The notes below the pieces were generated by a model that was not told the DNA's origin, searched no databases, and was given only the letters and a program-made list of their open reading frames with translations. A stretch of DNA of 64,000 nt from the NCBI GenBank assembly GCA_014529385.2, contig CM043966.1, positions 84,995,087 to 85,059,086 on the forward strand. Direction: 5' to 3'. This document shows, one piece after another, positions 30,575-41,997 of the stretch; within the stretch, counting starts at the first letter, position 1; each line of letters begins with the position of its first letter. The position numbers and the translations under genes are program-made. This DNA is from Adiantum capillus-veneris (Eukaryota; Streptophyta; Polypodiopsida; Polypodiales; Pteridaceae).

Positions 30575-30700
30575 GACTAAATTTAAACGTCCTAAACCTA
30601 ACCCTAAAACCTAAACATGAACCCTAAACCTAAACCTACATCTAAAGCTAGATCTAAATCTAAATCTAGACCTAGGCCTTAAACCTAATCCTCATCGTAC
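30575..30700 (+). repeat. Degenerate CCTAAA-type repeat
   Basis: Runs of CTAAAC, CCTAAAC and TAAATCTA units resemble plant telomere repeats but are irregular. The other CACTA element carries a similar TAAATCTAA/TAAACGTAA field, so this is part of the transposon rather than telomere-derived with any certainty. Confidence 0.6.
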
Positions 30701-30767
30701 CCTAATGTTTAAAATGGAATGACATATAGTCTAACTTTAATTAAATTAAAGAAAACGTGATAAATGT

Positions 30768-30790
30768 ACCCTCTCTCTCTCTCTCTCACT

Positions 30791-30827
<37 letters not shown>

Positions 30828-31005
30828 CACATAAAAACATCACATACATGTGTGTAGAGAGGTGTTATGTGTGCGCATACATGTGTAGGAAGAGGTGCCA
30901 TACCAGTGCACCGTAAGGATAGGGTAAGGGAACTTGTGGATTTTATGTGGTCTCTCTCCCTCTCTCCCTCTCTCTCTCTCTCTCTCTTATCTCACACACA
31001 CACAC

Positions 31006-31074
<69 letters not shown>

Positions 31075-31373
31075 CTCACACACACACACATTTCTCTCTC
31101 TCCCTCTCTTCTCTTTCTTATCACACACACACACATTTCTCTCTCTCTTTCTCTCCCCCTCTCTCTCTTTTACTCTCTCTCTTCACTTTCTTATCACACA
31201 CACACATTTCTCCCTCTCTCTCTTTCTCTTTCTCTCTCTCTCTCTCGTCTCTTTCTTCACACACACACACATTTCTCTCCCTCTCTCCCTCTCTCTCTCT
31301 TTTTCTCTCTCTCTCACTTTCTCTCTCTTCCTCTCTCTCACTCTCTCTCTTCTCTTTCTTAACACACACACAC

Positions 31374-31416
<43 letters not shown>

Positions 31417-31690
31417 TCCTCTTCTCTCTCTCTCTTCTCTTTCTTAACACACACACACACACATATTTCTACCTCTCTCTCTCTCCCTCTCTCTCTTTCA
31501 CTCTCTCTCTCTCTCTTCTCTTTCTTTACACACACACACATTTCTTCCTCTCTCTCTATCTCTCTCTTCCTCTCCCTTGCTCTCTTTTCAGAAAGAGGGA
31601 GAGAGAGAGAGAGAGGGAGAAAGAGTGAAACTTTGGAGGGGGAGGGGATGGGAAGGGGGGAGAGGGAGAGGGAGAGAGAGAGGGCGACCA
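30768..31690 (+). repeat. CT/CA microsatellite field of CACTA 1
   Basis: CT runs alternate with CACACACA-ATTTCT blocks. Long low-complexity frames (SLSLSL, RERERE) appear on both strands and are artefacts. After 31590 the bias switches to GA. This field lies between the subterminal region and the telomere-like repeat, as in CACTA 2. Confidence 0.95.
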
Positions 31691-31695
31691 TACCT

Positions 31696-31995
31696 GTAGC
31701 AATCTTTGGGGAGGGGAGTTGTTTGGCCACATGCAAAAAATTCGGCAGCCAAACAGGTTCAGGTTTTTCCCCCCGGTTTTTTGATCGTCGAAATAGCCAT
31801 CGAAACGCCCATCCAAATAATTATCCAAATAGCAGTCCCAATTCTTGACAAGTATTTTGATGACTATTTTGACGGCTCTTTTGATGGCTATTGGAACGAG
31901 TTTTTTGATGTTCCGCATTTGCGATCCAAATTGACGTCGAAAATACTAAATCGTTGATATTTGGCGCATCGAAAAATGGACGATCTCTTGTAGTG
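31696..31995 (-). repeat. Terminus and subterminal repeats of CACTA 1
   Basis: The last 11 bases on the plus strand, CTCTTGTAGTG (31985-31995), equal the terminus of CACTA 2. The preceding 150 bp repeats TTTTGATG(A/G)CTATT and its inverse (GCCATCGAAA, GTCGAAATAG), typical of CACTA subterminal binding sites. The flanking trinucleotide is TAT. Confidence 0.75.
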
Positions 31996-32339
31996 TATGA
32001 AACCTTTTATAAACTTTATTTGAGTCTCCCTATCACATACAACCCTTTGTAGTGCTCCATCCCTTTTGTTTTTGGATGTTTCCATGAGTAGTTTTTTGGA
32101 TGTTTCCATGAGTAGCCTGTGTTTAGGAAGTAACATGTGCCTTTCTTGGTGCCCTCTTGAAATCCTGTAAGTTATCTCGTTTTATCAAAGTACTTAAGTA
32201 ATGGCCAATAAGAAACCAATCACCTTCATACATTTTGTTTGAAAGGATTTAAGTGCATTGGATAAACAAACAACGAATAAAGTTTCATGAAATAGAGATC
32301 ATGTCAATATATGCAAGAGTGATCATGTCACAATTTAGT

Positions 32340-33120
32340 AACAAATCTCACCGCATTTCTCTTTCCTTGTTTATTATCTTTTCCTATTGCCCATCCAATA
32401 CTTGTAGGAATGGTATCCACTTTTAGAATCACACGTCTTCACACTCATAATCCACCTTGCTCAATGTCGATGAAGAGACTAGTAGCTTCTTCATTTTTTG
32501 CATATTATGTGTTTGCATTTGTCCCCACCATTGAAACTTTTGATTCTTTCTCAAAAGTTGATATCTAAGATCAGCTACATGTGCATAATGAGGAGTCCAT
32601 ATAAGGTAAAAAGCTCACGCACCAAGAAATTTACGAACCTCAATGATAGATATACACGTGTCTTTCTTTCTTTCAATAGCATCAATCTTATCTAGACAAG
32701 GTCTTCTACCATCAAGACGACACATATGTCCCACAATAAGCACCTCACTAACTCCATACTGATTTCTACCCTGATAAGGTATGGTTCACTTCCTCCAACT
32801 TGGATAATATTTTGTCACAATTAGCTATATATTTTGACATAAACATGCGAAACCCCTTGGATCTAAAGCTTCATCTTTGTCTTTCATGTCACATCCTTTA
32901 ATAGACATGTCATCTAGGAAGGGCATTGTAACCTGTGCAATGAAGTCCTGTAGAATCTTATTCATCCCATTCATCATATGTGCATATCATCATATTTCTC
33001 CCGATGGTAAGGTACGCATCCTTACCAAATCCAAAGATGTCCTCATGGTGGTCCATTCCCTACATTTGCTAGCTAGTCGGAACTCATCATACCTTGAGTA
33101 CAGATCCCCCATTGAATAGT
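32340..33120 (-). pseudogene. pol: Ty3/Gypsy pol relic: end of reverse transcriptase and start of RNase H
   Basis: Degraded minus-strand frames read RKFLGA, then FYLIWTPHYAHVADL, QLLRKNQKFQW and VDTIPTSIGWAIGKDN. These match the Gypsy thumb (FLGA..YYR..IPHFA..A.PLY.LLKK...F.W) and RNase H start in the VDTSPTGIGW form rather than the usual TDAS. Frames change often. That form is unlike the Tat pol in this window, so this is a different Gypsy lineage. Confidence 0.6.
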
Positions 33121-34690
33121 CTTCCTACAAATGCCTTTGCTAAAATTCTGGTTTTGTTTGTCTATATTTCCATCCCTCTTTGCTTGCAGAATAGGAGTAG
33201 GAGTAGTATTTAGCTTTAGCAATCATCTCCGTGTTGCACGAGAATGTGGAACTCACCTTGGTGATCGTATTGCATCTCTTGGATACCATAAAGTGCCCAA
33301 AAATGTAAAATGTGCAAAACTTGAGGTTTAGAGTGCCGAATTGAGAAATTCTTGTTTGTACACTTGCATATGGACTAAAAGAATAGATTTGGAAATTTTG
33401 GTTGCTTTTGAAGTTGTCGTTTGAGATGTAGGTCATTCTATGCATTTTGGATTATGCAAGAGTAAAATTGCATTGTGCTTGCTAGAAGTGGAGGTTTGAG
33501 TGTTGCAAGGTGTCATTGGAGAGCCTTTGAGGTAAGGAATCTATAGGAATTTTCCAAATTGTAAATAGGAACCAAAGTGGACAACCGTGGTTATTATTAC
33601 CTAGTAGATTTTTAGCAGCTAATCTCTCAAGTTTCCTAGCCTTATAGACCCCATTTCCACTTTTCCCTAGCTAAAAGGACCCAAAACTTGAGAGAGGGAA
33701 CCAAAATTGCCCAATTGAATGTCTTGAATAAATTTTTGGAATCTTGATAGGTCAAAACATAACATTCTGAGTCAAGCTAGGTGCCCAAAGACTCCACAAG
33801 TGATAAGCTACCTGTAAAAGAAGTGGCAGATTATAAAATAGCCTTAGTTAGCAACAACCACGATTGTTGCCAGTGTGCACAAAATAGCATCAAACTGGTA
33901 CCAAAAGAATCCTAGCAGTACCAAGTTCCTAAATTCACCTAGCTCATCAAATTTGGACATGTGAAAGGGCTTGAAAATCACCTCAAGATCATTCCAGAGT
34001 ACATTAGAGGGTGCTTGATCTAAACAAAGACCAAAAGGAGTCCAAACACCTCAATCACAGTGCCATTAGACTCAACATACTATGGGGATGCAACTAAAAT
34101 TGACTGCATGTCTAACATCACCAAAATAGGATGACCGTGGTGGTTGCCACCTGCATCAAATATTGAATGTAGCAGTCCCAAGCCATAGATCATCCTCAGA
34201 GGGTTTTACTGACACCTTTCTTGAGAAAAATAGACTACAAAATCATATCCAAGCACTTCATGAAAGCTAGAAACCGTTTGTACAAGTTTTTGACCTTATT
34301 TTTCCATTTTGGTACATTCACTAAAATTTTTGTGTATTTGCAACAAGCTCACTCAAGCGAACAAGAGGAAAGATTTATCAAATTGTCTAAACATGTACCA
34401 GGAGCTTTCAAGTAAGGAGACACCACCAGAGACTACCGACTAGCCTGCGAAGTAAGGGGTTGGATTTTCCAATAAAGTTTTTGTGAATGCATGTATTTAA
34501 GACAAGGAAGATATCTATTGAGAGAACTTAGAGAAAGAGGTGACCAAGTTTGCCTAGTGTCCACAGAAGAGAGCATTAATCAAGCAGGGTTAGATCCCCT
34601 TGCACCAATCATAGAATAGGGTAGTGACATTGACACCTCTTTTGATCAATCGCTCTACATCATGGCTGACTAACGTACAAGAAACCATCA
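33121..34690. other. No recognisable gene
   Basis: AT-rich sequence with many stops on both strands. I see no coding motifs, terminal repeats or tandem arrays; probably eroded transposon sequence. Confidence 0.5.
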
Positions 34691-34697
34691 CCCAGTC

Positions 34698-36078
34698 ATG
34701 GCTGAAGAAGGGAGCACCTCTAGAGGCTTACATCAGGCACCTCGATACACCACAATCTTCCTAGAAGGATCTAGCACACACAAAGCCCTCATCTACTCAG
34801 GTGTTAGGGGACACAATTGTGTTTATATAGAAGAGAAACCTACCAAGTGCTTGGAGAACATCCAAGTGTATGATGCTAGTCATAGATCTTGAGATGGAGA
34901 TGGTGTACACTATCTTATTGTCAGAGATTATGAGAATTACAATCGATTCGGGATAACATCACAAGAGGGAAGATGAGCATGGAGTAGGTAGATATGCTTC
35001 CTCATGTGGATCTTCCTAATGCCATTTGCATCTTTGACAAGAAGGACCAAGTCTTGTTTTTTATGTGTAAAGCCCTATCCTAGAGAGTGGTTTCCAAAAA
35101 AGCTATTGTGCTTGTTTTCCTACGACACGAACCAAGGGAATAACATCATTTATGTAGATAAGTATGGGCGTAAGTACAAGCCTATAGATCCAAGAGAAAT
35201 GGAAAGGATGATTGTCCAAAGAGCACCAAGAATTTCTCTAGACATAGGACACAGATCTAGGCCAACCCCAAGTAGAAATACAAACCCTTTTGGTGATGAA
35301 TATGAGTTGTCACTCATCAAATGGAGGGAATAAGATTGATGGATTCTCTAGGGCATATAGCATGGCATTGATATAGAGCCAACGGTAGGGCCACAGTCTT
35401 TCAATTCCTTGCTACACCAAGATGAGGCATAAAACAAATAGACATTAGAGATGGATATGCGGCCATGTCAGGGCTAAGAAGATCACCACCACCACTGTTG
35501 TATCACTACCATGCTGAGACTAGAATGCATGTGTCACATCATGCAACAAAGGGAATGCCTTACCCTGAGAGACAAAGATATGAAAGATTGCCAAGGAGGG
35601 AACAACCCCTTGTCAGATCAATGAGAGATTACAGACTAGAAGAAAAAACAAAAGTGGACCCTATTTTTGGATTGAGACCAAGGGTGCCTATGAGAGAAGG
35701 ATTAGGAGAAAAAATGCTCAGGCTAGTAGACCTGCACAAAATTAGGCCTTCTCAGGTCCAAAAATGGGTAAACAAGAAGTAATCAAGAGAAGGGGATTCA
35801 AGGGATCACATAACAATCTTTGTGAGAGTAATCCGTGGAGATGAAGTCCAAGACTTTGCAATGCAATTTTCTGGATTTGGTCTTACTTTAGAAGATGATG
35901 CAACTACATGGTTTGATTTGGTTGAAAGATGGGATTTTGCGACAATCCAGGAATTGTTTGATGAGCTCATAGAGCAGTTCTCCCAATTGGGAACCACCCA
36001 CAATACGGTTTGGCATGTCCACAAGTTCAAACAAAAAGAGAAAGAGCCTGCGAGGAAAGCAGCCTTGAGACTTATTAA
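34698..36078 (+). pseudogene. Degraded retrotransposon gag-like region
   Basis: The best part is at 35880-36075: DDATTWFDLVERW, then FDELIEQFSQLG and HKFKQKEKEPARKAALRLIN, the pattern of Gypsy gag (A-x-x-WF...F-x-x-F...FKQ-x-E). Upstream open pieces (34698-34889, 35004-35330, 35465-35779) are in changing frames and unrecognised. A TTAA-flanked transposon is inserted directly after the gag motif. Confidence 0.5.
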
Positions 36079-37368
36079 CACTATTTTTGTAATTGGACAC
36101 TTTAGTGTCTTGTTTCCTGGGATGTTGTTGGAATTATTTCACATATATGGAAGATAGTTCTTGGTGTGTGGTTTTTGCTGTAGCTAGCTTATGACGTGAA
36201 AAAATTTCTCAAATTTTCTTTATGTCAAAATAATTGTTATTTTAAGAGATTCAATTGATCTCTCACGTCAAAAGTTTTAGTGCTTTTTTGTCAAAAATCT
36301 CATAATTAAGCTATAAGTTCTAAAAGATTTAAGTTGTACCATGTTTCTAAAGTCTAAATAATATCTATTAATGCTCTAGAATAGGTAATCAGGTGAAAGG
36401 GCTTATTTTCCATGCCCATTATTAGCTACAAACAAAAATGTGCATTTTCAAAAATGTTGAAAAAGGGACAAATTTTGGCCTTTCAAAGACCTTTCTAAGA
36501 AAATATTCTTTTTTGAGTGGATATATTTGATTGAAATTGATTCTACTAGTCAAAGCCAAGAAAGTATATATTTTTTGGCCCTCCAATCGCATGTAAATCT
36601 CATAAATTCCTCGTCATTTGAAAAAAAATTCATACATCGTATCTTCCAAATTACAAATTGTCCTTCTAGTACATGTAAGTGAGGTCTTAGAGGTCCCATT
36701 TGTTTCTATATCAAGTAACTATATATATCACATCGATATGTACAAAAGATTCTCAGAGTATGGCCAATTCTAGAGCTCATGTGTCGAATTTCAAAAAGAT
36801 GAAATTTGTAATATGCAATGTTTTGTGCATGGGAGATGATCTATTTCTACTAGCACATAGAAACACCAACCTTTGTATATTAAGCATTGTGTAGATATAT
36901 CACATGCATATATTTCAATATACAACCTAAAATTACACACTCAACAATTTCTATCTTGCTTATAATCGAGTTCAAAACAATGGCTAATTAGACCTGGATG
37001 ACATTTGATAATTTAATTTGTCCCTAAAATATATTATGCGAGCAAGAAACATGTCAAAAATTGTTTGTTAGGCATAGATATACATGTTAGAATTTTCTAC
37101 CACTTCCTAGCAAATTGTTTTTTTAGTCGATGCGATCATATGTTTTATAACATTGAGTACAGTTTTACGCATGTACTCTTGTTTAGTGTGATTGTACATC
37201 AATTTAAGCTCCAAATTACAAGGACTTGTTTTTTACACATAGTTTGACTACCATAATATCAGTCCTTAAAAGGATTTCTTCAAATTAATTCTCTCACCTC
37301 CTACGACATTTTATCTAAAACTACCAAAAAAGGACACTTAAGTGTCCTGTTTTGGTACCAAACTAGTG
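36079..37368 (+). mobile_element. TTAA-flanked DNA transposon, diverged family member (1,290 bp)
   Basis: Flanked by TTAA (36075-36078 and 37369-37372). Left end CACTATTTTTGTAATTGGACAC with a subterminal GGACACTTTAGTGTC box; right end, read inward, CACTAGTTTGGTACC with GGACACTTAAGTGTCC. The interior is AT-rich and without coding sequence, and differs from the other two copies, so this is a sister subfamily. Confidence 0.75.
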
Positions 37369-37372
37369 TTAA

Positions 37373-38976
37373 GATGAACCTCAATTTCTATCATGTAAAA
37401 GAATTCCCAACGCAGTCAAGATTGATGCTGATTTCAAGGGTGATTAGTCATGTTTTAAAACCTGGAAGTTGGACACTCTGATCTCAATATATGCCCATTT
37501 GGAGGTTTAGCAGTTTGGGGTTGGGAGGCCTTGTGAAGGCTTTATCTTTTGGTTGGTAGGTTGACTTTATTGGTGAATCTTGGATCATGATTCCTGGAGT
37601 TAGTCAAAGCCGGTGGCTTGACATTGTGATTTACTTTGTGATCATGGGAGATCGGGGCAGTAGATGGCACCTCCAGGAAGATCGACTTTGTCCAAGGTCC
37701 CTGTCAATTCTTAAATGTTTTGGAGGAAAAATGTAGAAATATGGGGGATTGACCATTGCGGGCTCCCGCTTGGATGTTTTACAACTCCATTGGAATTAGG
37801 AGTGCGAGAAAAAACACTTACAAGCTTTGGAAGTTTTTGGGTTTGGGTACAGTGGAACTGTGCAATGAGTGACTGCTAAAATCATGGGTTATCATGTGAG
37901 GAAAATGAGTGTAATATTTTTGGTCTCCGTGTTGTGCTTTACAGCTCTTCAATCAGATGCTTATGTCATGAGTTGTGTGGATTTTAAGTGGGGCGACTTT
38001 TAGTAAGTGGTTGTGGATGCACATGAAGAAGGCAACTGGGCGAGGAATGATGGACTTAATTTAGAAATGTCTAAATTAAAATTTTTGGAGAGAGTCAAAG
38101 TCATGGGCTATGCGTGGTGCTTTTCAGCGCCTCACTTGATGGCCGAAGCAATGAATTATGCACCCGGGAAGTTGCAGTTGAAAGGGGCCTTCATGTGAAA
38201 AATTCAGGTTTGTGAATGGAGAGGTTTGGAAGCATGGAGGAGGGTGCCATGTGGCTGGGAATTATCCCACAAAGGGGGCCTCAAGGGCAAATACAAGGGT
38301 ATAAAGGGGAGAGTGGACACTCTCTTGGGTTGAGTCACAGTGAGAGTCTCACGGCTTGAGGCAATTGTGCTCTTTGGGCTGGTGGGCTTTGGAGCCCCTC
38401 TCTCACGCCCCCCCTCCTTGTTCACACTCCCCACGCGCATGGGCGGGCTGAATGAAGGCCTGAGGCCGGGATCTTTTGCAAAAAGAGGATCCTTTGACTT
38501 TTGACCATAGACCTTCCCAGCCCCCCCCCCTCCAAAAATTGCCAAAACAAACCCTCCAATCAAATTAAGAGCCCCGAAGTACACGGTTGAGGCAACACCT
38601 GAAGAGGGAGAATTTTTTCCAGAGAGCTGAATTTTGGAGTTTTTTTTTGAACCTTTCAACTTTGCAAGGCCATATCTCTCTCATTTATAATCTGTTTTTA
38701 GCATTTGAATACTCTAAGGATATCTACGTGAGCTAGGGTACGTGCCCGCAATGTTTTTTTCTAGTGGTTCGGAGCACACACAAAGTTAAAGGGGTTGTTA
38801 TGCAGTAAATAGGGTGTTAATTAGAGGTGTTTGCAATCGATTTACAAGGTGCATCTTCGGCGATGTGAAGTGTTTCAAGGCTGTAGAGGCATCGTAGCAT
38901 TCTTGATTTTCACCTCACACAGTCAATCTGGTAGTAAAATAATGATACATCCCATTAGAGAGCTCCATTTGTGACA
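37373..38976. other. No recognisable gene; possible LTR or leader sequence
   Basis: Contains a TATAAAGG box near 38300 on the plus strand, followed by TC-rich and C-run (38521-38531) sequence. The open frame on the minus strand (38204-38659) is proline/serine-rich without known motifs. No paired LTR found in the window. Confidence 0.3.
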
Positions 38977-38985
38977 GGAGGTCGA

Positions 38986-39201
38986 CCGGGGCAATCACTT
39001 ATCAAAAGACCCCTATATCACGTGCGTTCAAGAGGTAATTAATAATACCCCAATATACATACTGTACTTACACTGTGAGCCTATTTAAAAAACCCCCACC
39101 CCCCTCTGTATGTATACATTTTTATACATTTTGGTCTTTTAATAATCCTCTCCAGTTAACTCACGTGATATCATACACATTCTAAAAATTGACCGCCCCG
39201 G
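38986..39201 (+). mobile_element. Mutator-like MITE, copy 2 (216 bp)
   Basis: Perfect 9-bp duplication GGAGGTCGA at 38977-38985 and 39202-39210. Ends CCGGGGCAATCAC and the inverse of CCGGGGCGGTCAA. Both arms contain ATATCACGTG or TGATATCACGTGAG. Same family as 28014-28258. Confidence 0.85.
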
Positions 39202-39210
39202 GGAGGTCGA

Positions 39211-39420
39211 CAAGGTTTGCAAGGTCATAGTCATCTGTGGCGTACTCTAAGAGGTCCTCCTCAGCCCCCTCGACAACATCCGTGTCCATATCGTGCGGCT
39301 CTTCGGCCAGAGTGGGGTCAACACGCATAGCAACTGCTACGGGCATGCCGAATCCAAGCACAGGGTCTATAAACGTCGAGGGCGCTTATGGGTCACGTGG
39401 CATGACCAGCGAGAGTGTCA
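39211..39420 (-). pseudogene. Unrecognised acidic ORF fragment interrupted by a MITE
   Basis: The minus strand reads VLGFGMPVAVAMRVDP, followed by a run rich in E and D (EEPHDMDTD, EGAEEDLLEY, TDDYDLANLVD) up to the MITE at 39201. Beyond the MITE the frame continues briefly before a stop. Codon-like composition suggests a real former gene, but I do not recognise it. It lies outside the CACTA element that starts at 39816; 39421-39812 holds nothing recognisable. Confidence 0.35.
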
Positions 39421-39883
39421 ATATTTGGCGTCTACGACCAGATAACTCGGTCGGGGTCAAGCCTGCCGACAGAAGAGAGAAGTTCAGAGAATCCTACGGG
39501 GCTAGGCGGGGAGATGCACTACGATGAGTAGACATTTTTATTTTTATTTTATCTTGATTAAAAATAAAAATGGAGCAATTAAATGCACAAAAACGTTACG
39601 GAATGAGCGAAGCAAAAAAAAGCGTACAAGAAAAATTTAGTCACCCCCCTCTTGCCGAAGTAGGAAAATTTTGCTGCGGGAAAGGTCGTGGCCGTCGTCT
39701 TGTCCTTGGAATATTGTCTGCGGGAAAGGTTGCATTGTAGATTTCTCGTGCGAGAAAAACCTTCTCTTCTTGTGCCGAATTTTCCACGATGAGAAAAATT
39801 AGTCAAGGATCCCTTCACTACAAGAGGCTGTGTGCTCTTGTGACGCTGTTAGTGACGGAAATACACTGGGCTTTTATAACCCC

Positions 39884-40053
39884 CGGCGTCGCTACGAGCG
39901 TCGCTACGAGAACGTCGCTATATGTGTCGCTATATGCATCGCTATGAGCGTCTCTATATAGCGACGCTTATAGCGATGCTCATAGCGACGTTTACACAGA
40001 AGACTATAGCGACGCTACAGAGCCATAAATAGCGACGGTTATAGCGACGCCCG
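39884..40053. repeat. Left subterminal repeat cluster of CACTA 2
   Basis: About a dozen copies of GTCGCTA or its inverse TAGCGAC in 170 bp: direct in the first half, inverted in the second, so the cluster could fold back. These are the expected binding sites for the element's DNA-binding protein. Confidence 0.85.
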
Positions 40054-40378
40054 AGAGAAATTTCTTTTGGTGGCAGGGCAGTGAATGCCCTGCCACCCAT
40101 CAACCATATTGTACTTGATTCACTTTTTTTAAAAAGTGCAAGGGTAGATAATAGACCCAAAATAGTCACCCACAAGACGCATTGTTTGCAAAATTGACAA
40201 TTGTACACATCATAGGCAAAATGAATTGATTGGCAAATGTAATAATGACAATTGTACAACATCATAGGCATAAAGAATTGATTGACAAAAGGAACTGCGG
40301 TGACAAATGTAATAATATACATGGTTCAAAAAGACGTATAAAATCCGTCTCATGTTACATAAGCTATGAGAAACCCTA

Positions 40379-41725
40379 AACTAATGCTATCTCGCTACGG
40401 CTAAACTGACGTCGTCTAGTCAGACGTCTCATCGCGTCCAAGCGGCGTATCTGTCGGATTCTGCAAAAAAAGACAATAAGACAGCTTTCAGTAAGTATAA
40501 ACATATAACGACATTTATAAAACAATACAAAAAATAGAAAAGAGTAAACCCTAATACTAACCATGCCGTCGCGAGAACTGAGAATGTCCATCAGGGCGTT
40601 TAAGCCCTTCCTGCCTGCGTACTCGCGCTCGTATGGTGTGGGATCACGTCCTGTCATCGACCACTGTCAAAACATACAAAAATTTCATTATGTTAGAATT
40701 AAAAAACTCATAAACCCTAAACTATCGAACATAAAGAGCAATGCGAAAACACTTACAAAATCGGCCTCAAATGATGCCCATCCACCGCTCCCCAAGTGGT
40801 GCGATCTCCCTGCCTCTACTCGCGCTCTGGTTGCATCCTTTTGTTGCTTCCACTTGTCGGGATTCTCGCACGCTGCTTTCTTCGCATTCTTCCAATCTTC
40901 TTTGGCCAGCCAATCTAGCCTGTTTCACCCATTCTTGATTGCTTTTTGCACTTCGGAACGCTTGTGTTTGCAGTATTCGCGCATTCGAATCTTCATCAGG
41001 TCTTCATTGAAGCGCTGATCCCGTGTTGGAACGGGAAACTCATCATGAAGTATGCTGATGACTCTGTTTTTTAAATCACTTGGTACTTCACTCCATTTGT
41101 TTACTTTGTAGTGTCTAAATAGCTGAGAGCAAAGACCACGTATGCACGAGATCACCTTCTTGCCGTCATCATCCATGATGATGCCGCCGCTGAAGTCGAC
41201 GGAGTAAGACAAGCCCTCTGGCCGGTGACGCGTGAACCTGGGTGTCCCGACAGGGGTCTCTAGCGGCGTGTCGATGGGGGTACGGACGTCAGGTGTCTCC
41301 ACCGGCGTCTGGGCCCCGAAGCGAGGAGTGTCGAGTGGGGTGGCTCCTGGCGGAGTAGGTAGAGGTGTGTAGCTTCTAGGAACAGTCAGCCGTGCAAAAC
41401 CTGGCGTAGATGGCAATGCTATGGCTGGTGTGGGGGCGGGCAAAGAAGGGGAGGGTAAAGAGCCTCGTCGAACACGAGGCGGTGTGGAGGCATCGGTGGC
41501 AAAATCCCCACAACAACCGCCACCGCCACCACTAGAGCGCCGGTGTCTAGACGAGTGTGAAGCTCGTCTCGTCGACGTCGAAGCTTCGGAGCGCGCAGAA
41601 TGCTCCGAAAGAGACGGAGATGCGGATGGAGTAGGAACGCGCGATGATGCGCCAGAGCGATGACGCTCCACGTACCACTGTCTCTGCTGCGGTGACAAAG
41701 AAGAAAGAAACTCCTCATCATCCAT
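40379..41725 (-). pseudogene. CACTA 2 second gene: Transposase_24-type protein with two introns
   Basis: Starts at ATG 41725 (MDDEEFLSSLSPQQ). The N-terminal half is S/P/T-rich with a GGGGGCC stretch and repeated TP motifs (PTPSAS, DTPRF, VETPD, DTPLETP). The C-terminal half contains KWSEVPSDLKNRV, SHHLGSGGWASFEADF and TGRDPTPYEREY, matching the plant Transposase_24 family. Introns: 40756 to 40664 (GTAAGT...TTTGACAG) and 40561 to 40461 (GTTAGT...TTTTTGCAG). One in-frame TGA at 40925-40927 breaks an otherwise clean gene. Family members accompany TNP2 in CACTA elements and are thought to bind subterminal repeats such as those at both ends here. Confidence 0.75.
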
Positions 41726-41997
41726 ACCTGCATTAAACACACGAATATTTAAACTTAATATTGAATGAATAGAGTAGACAATGACGCAAAGACCATTAAA
41801 TACAATGACGTAATGACGCATATAAATACAATGACGCAATGAATTGAGTGATAGAAGAGGCAAGTCGAAAACTCAGAATTTTCAATCAAAAGATGTGAGC
41901 GCGAGTAGAAAAGAGCGTTATACACCATGGAAGGTACTTAGAGAGCCAGAGCTTTTACAACACGGAGCAAAATTGTTCAAATACAATATTTGTGGCT

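Larger units (their letters stand above)
25150..31995 (-). mobile_element. CACTA (En/Spm) DNA transposon 1, decayed, left end not found
   Basis: Reading on the minus strand from the terminus at 31995 (CACTACAAGAG when read inward): subterminal repeats, a CT/CA microsatellite field, a 209-bp tandem repeat, then transposase pieces (associated N-terminal domain, Transposase_21, DUF4218, DUF4216) and a second gene with a Transposase_24 domain. This is the gene order of CACTA elements and closely parallels the element at 39816-45665. The other terminal repeat is not visible before 25150; it may be lost or lie beyond the Gypsy insertion. Many stops and shifts, so not autonomous. Confidence 0.8.

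Noticed and set aside
30575-30700. Interstitial telomere
   Set aside because: Units are irregular and similar fields occur inside both CACTA elements.
30867-31736. Long open frames encoding SLSLSL or RERERE
   Set aside because: They are translations of CT/CA microsatellites, open in several frames and both strands; not genes.
38204-38659. 151-aa proline-rich minus-strand ORF as a host gene
   Set aside because: It overlaps a poly-C run and GGGG-rich sequence, has no domain, and no supporting splice signals.
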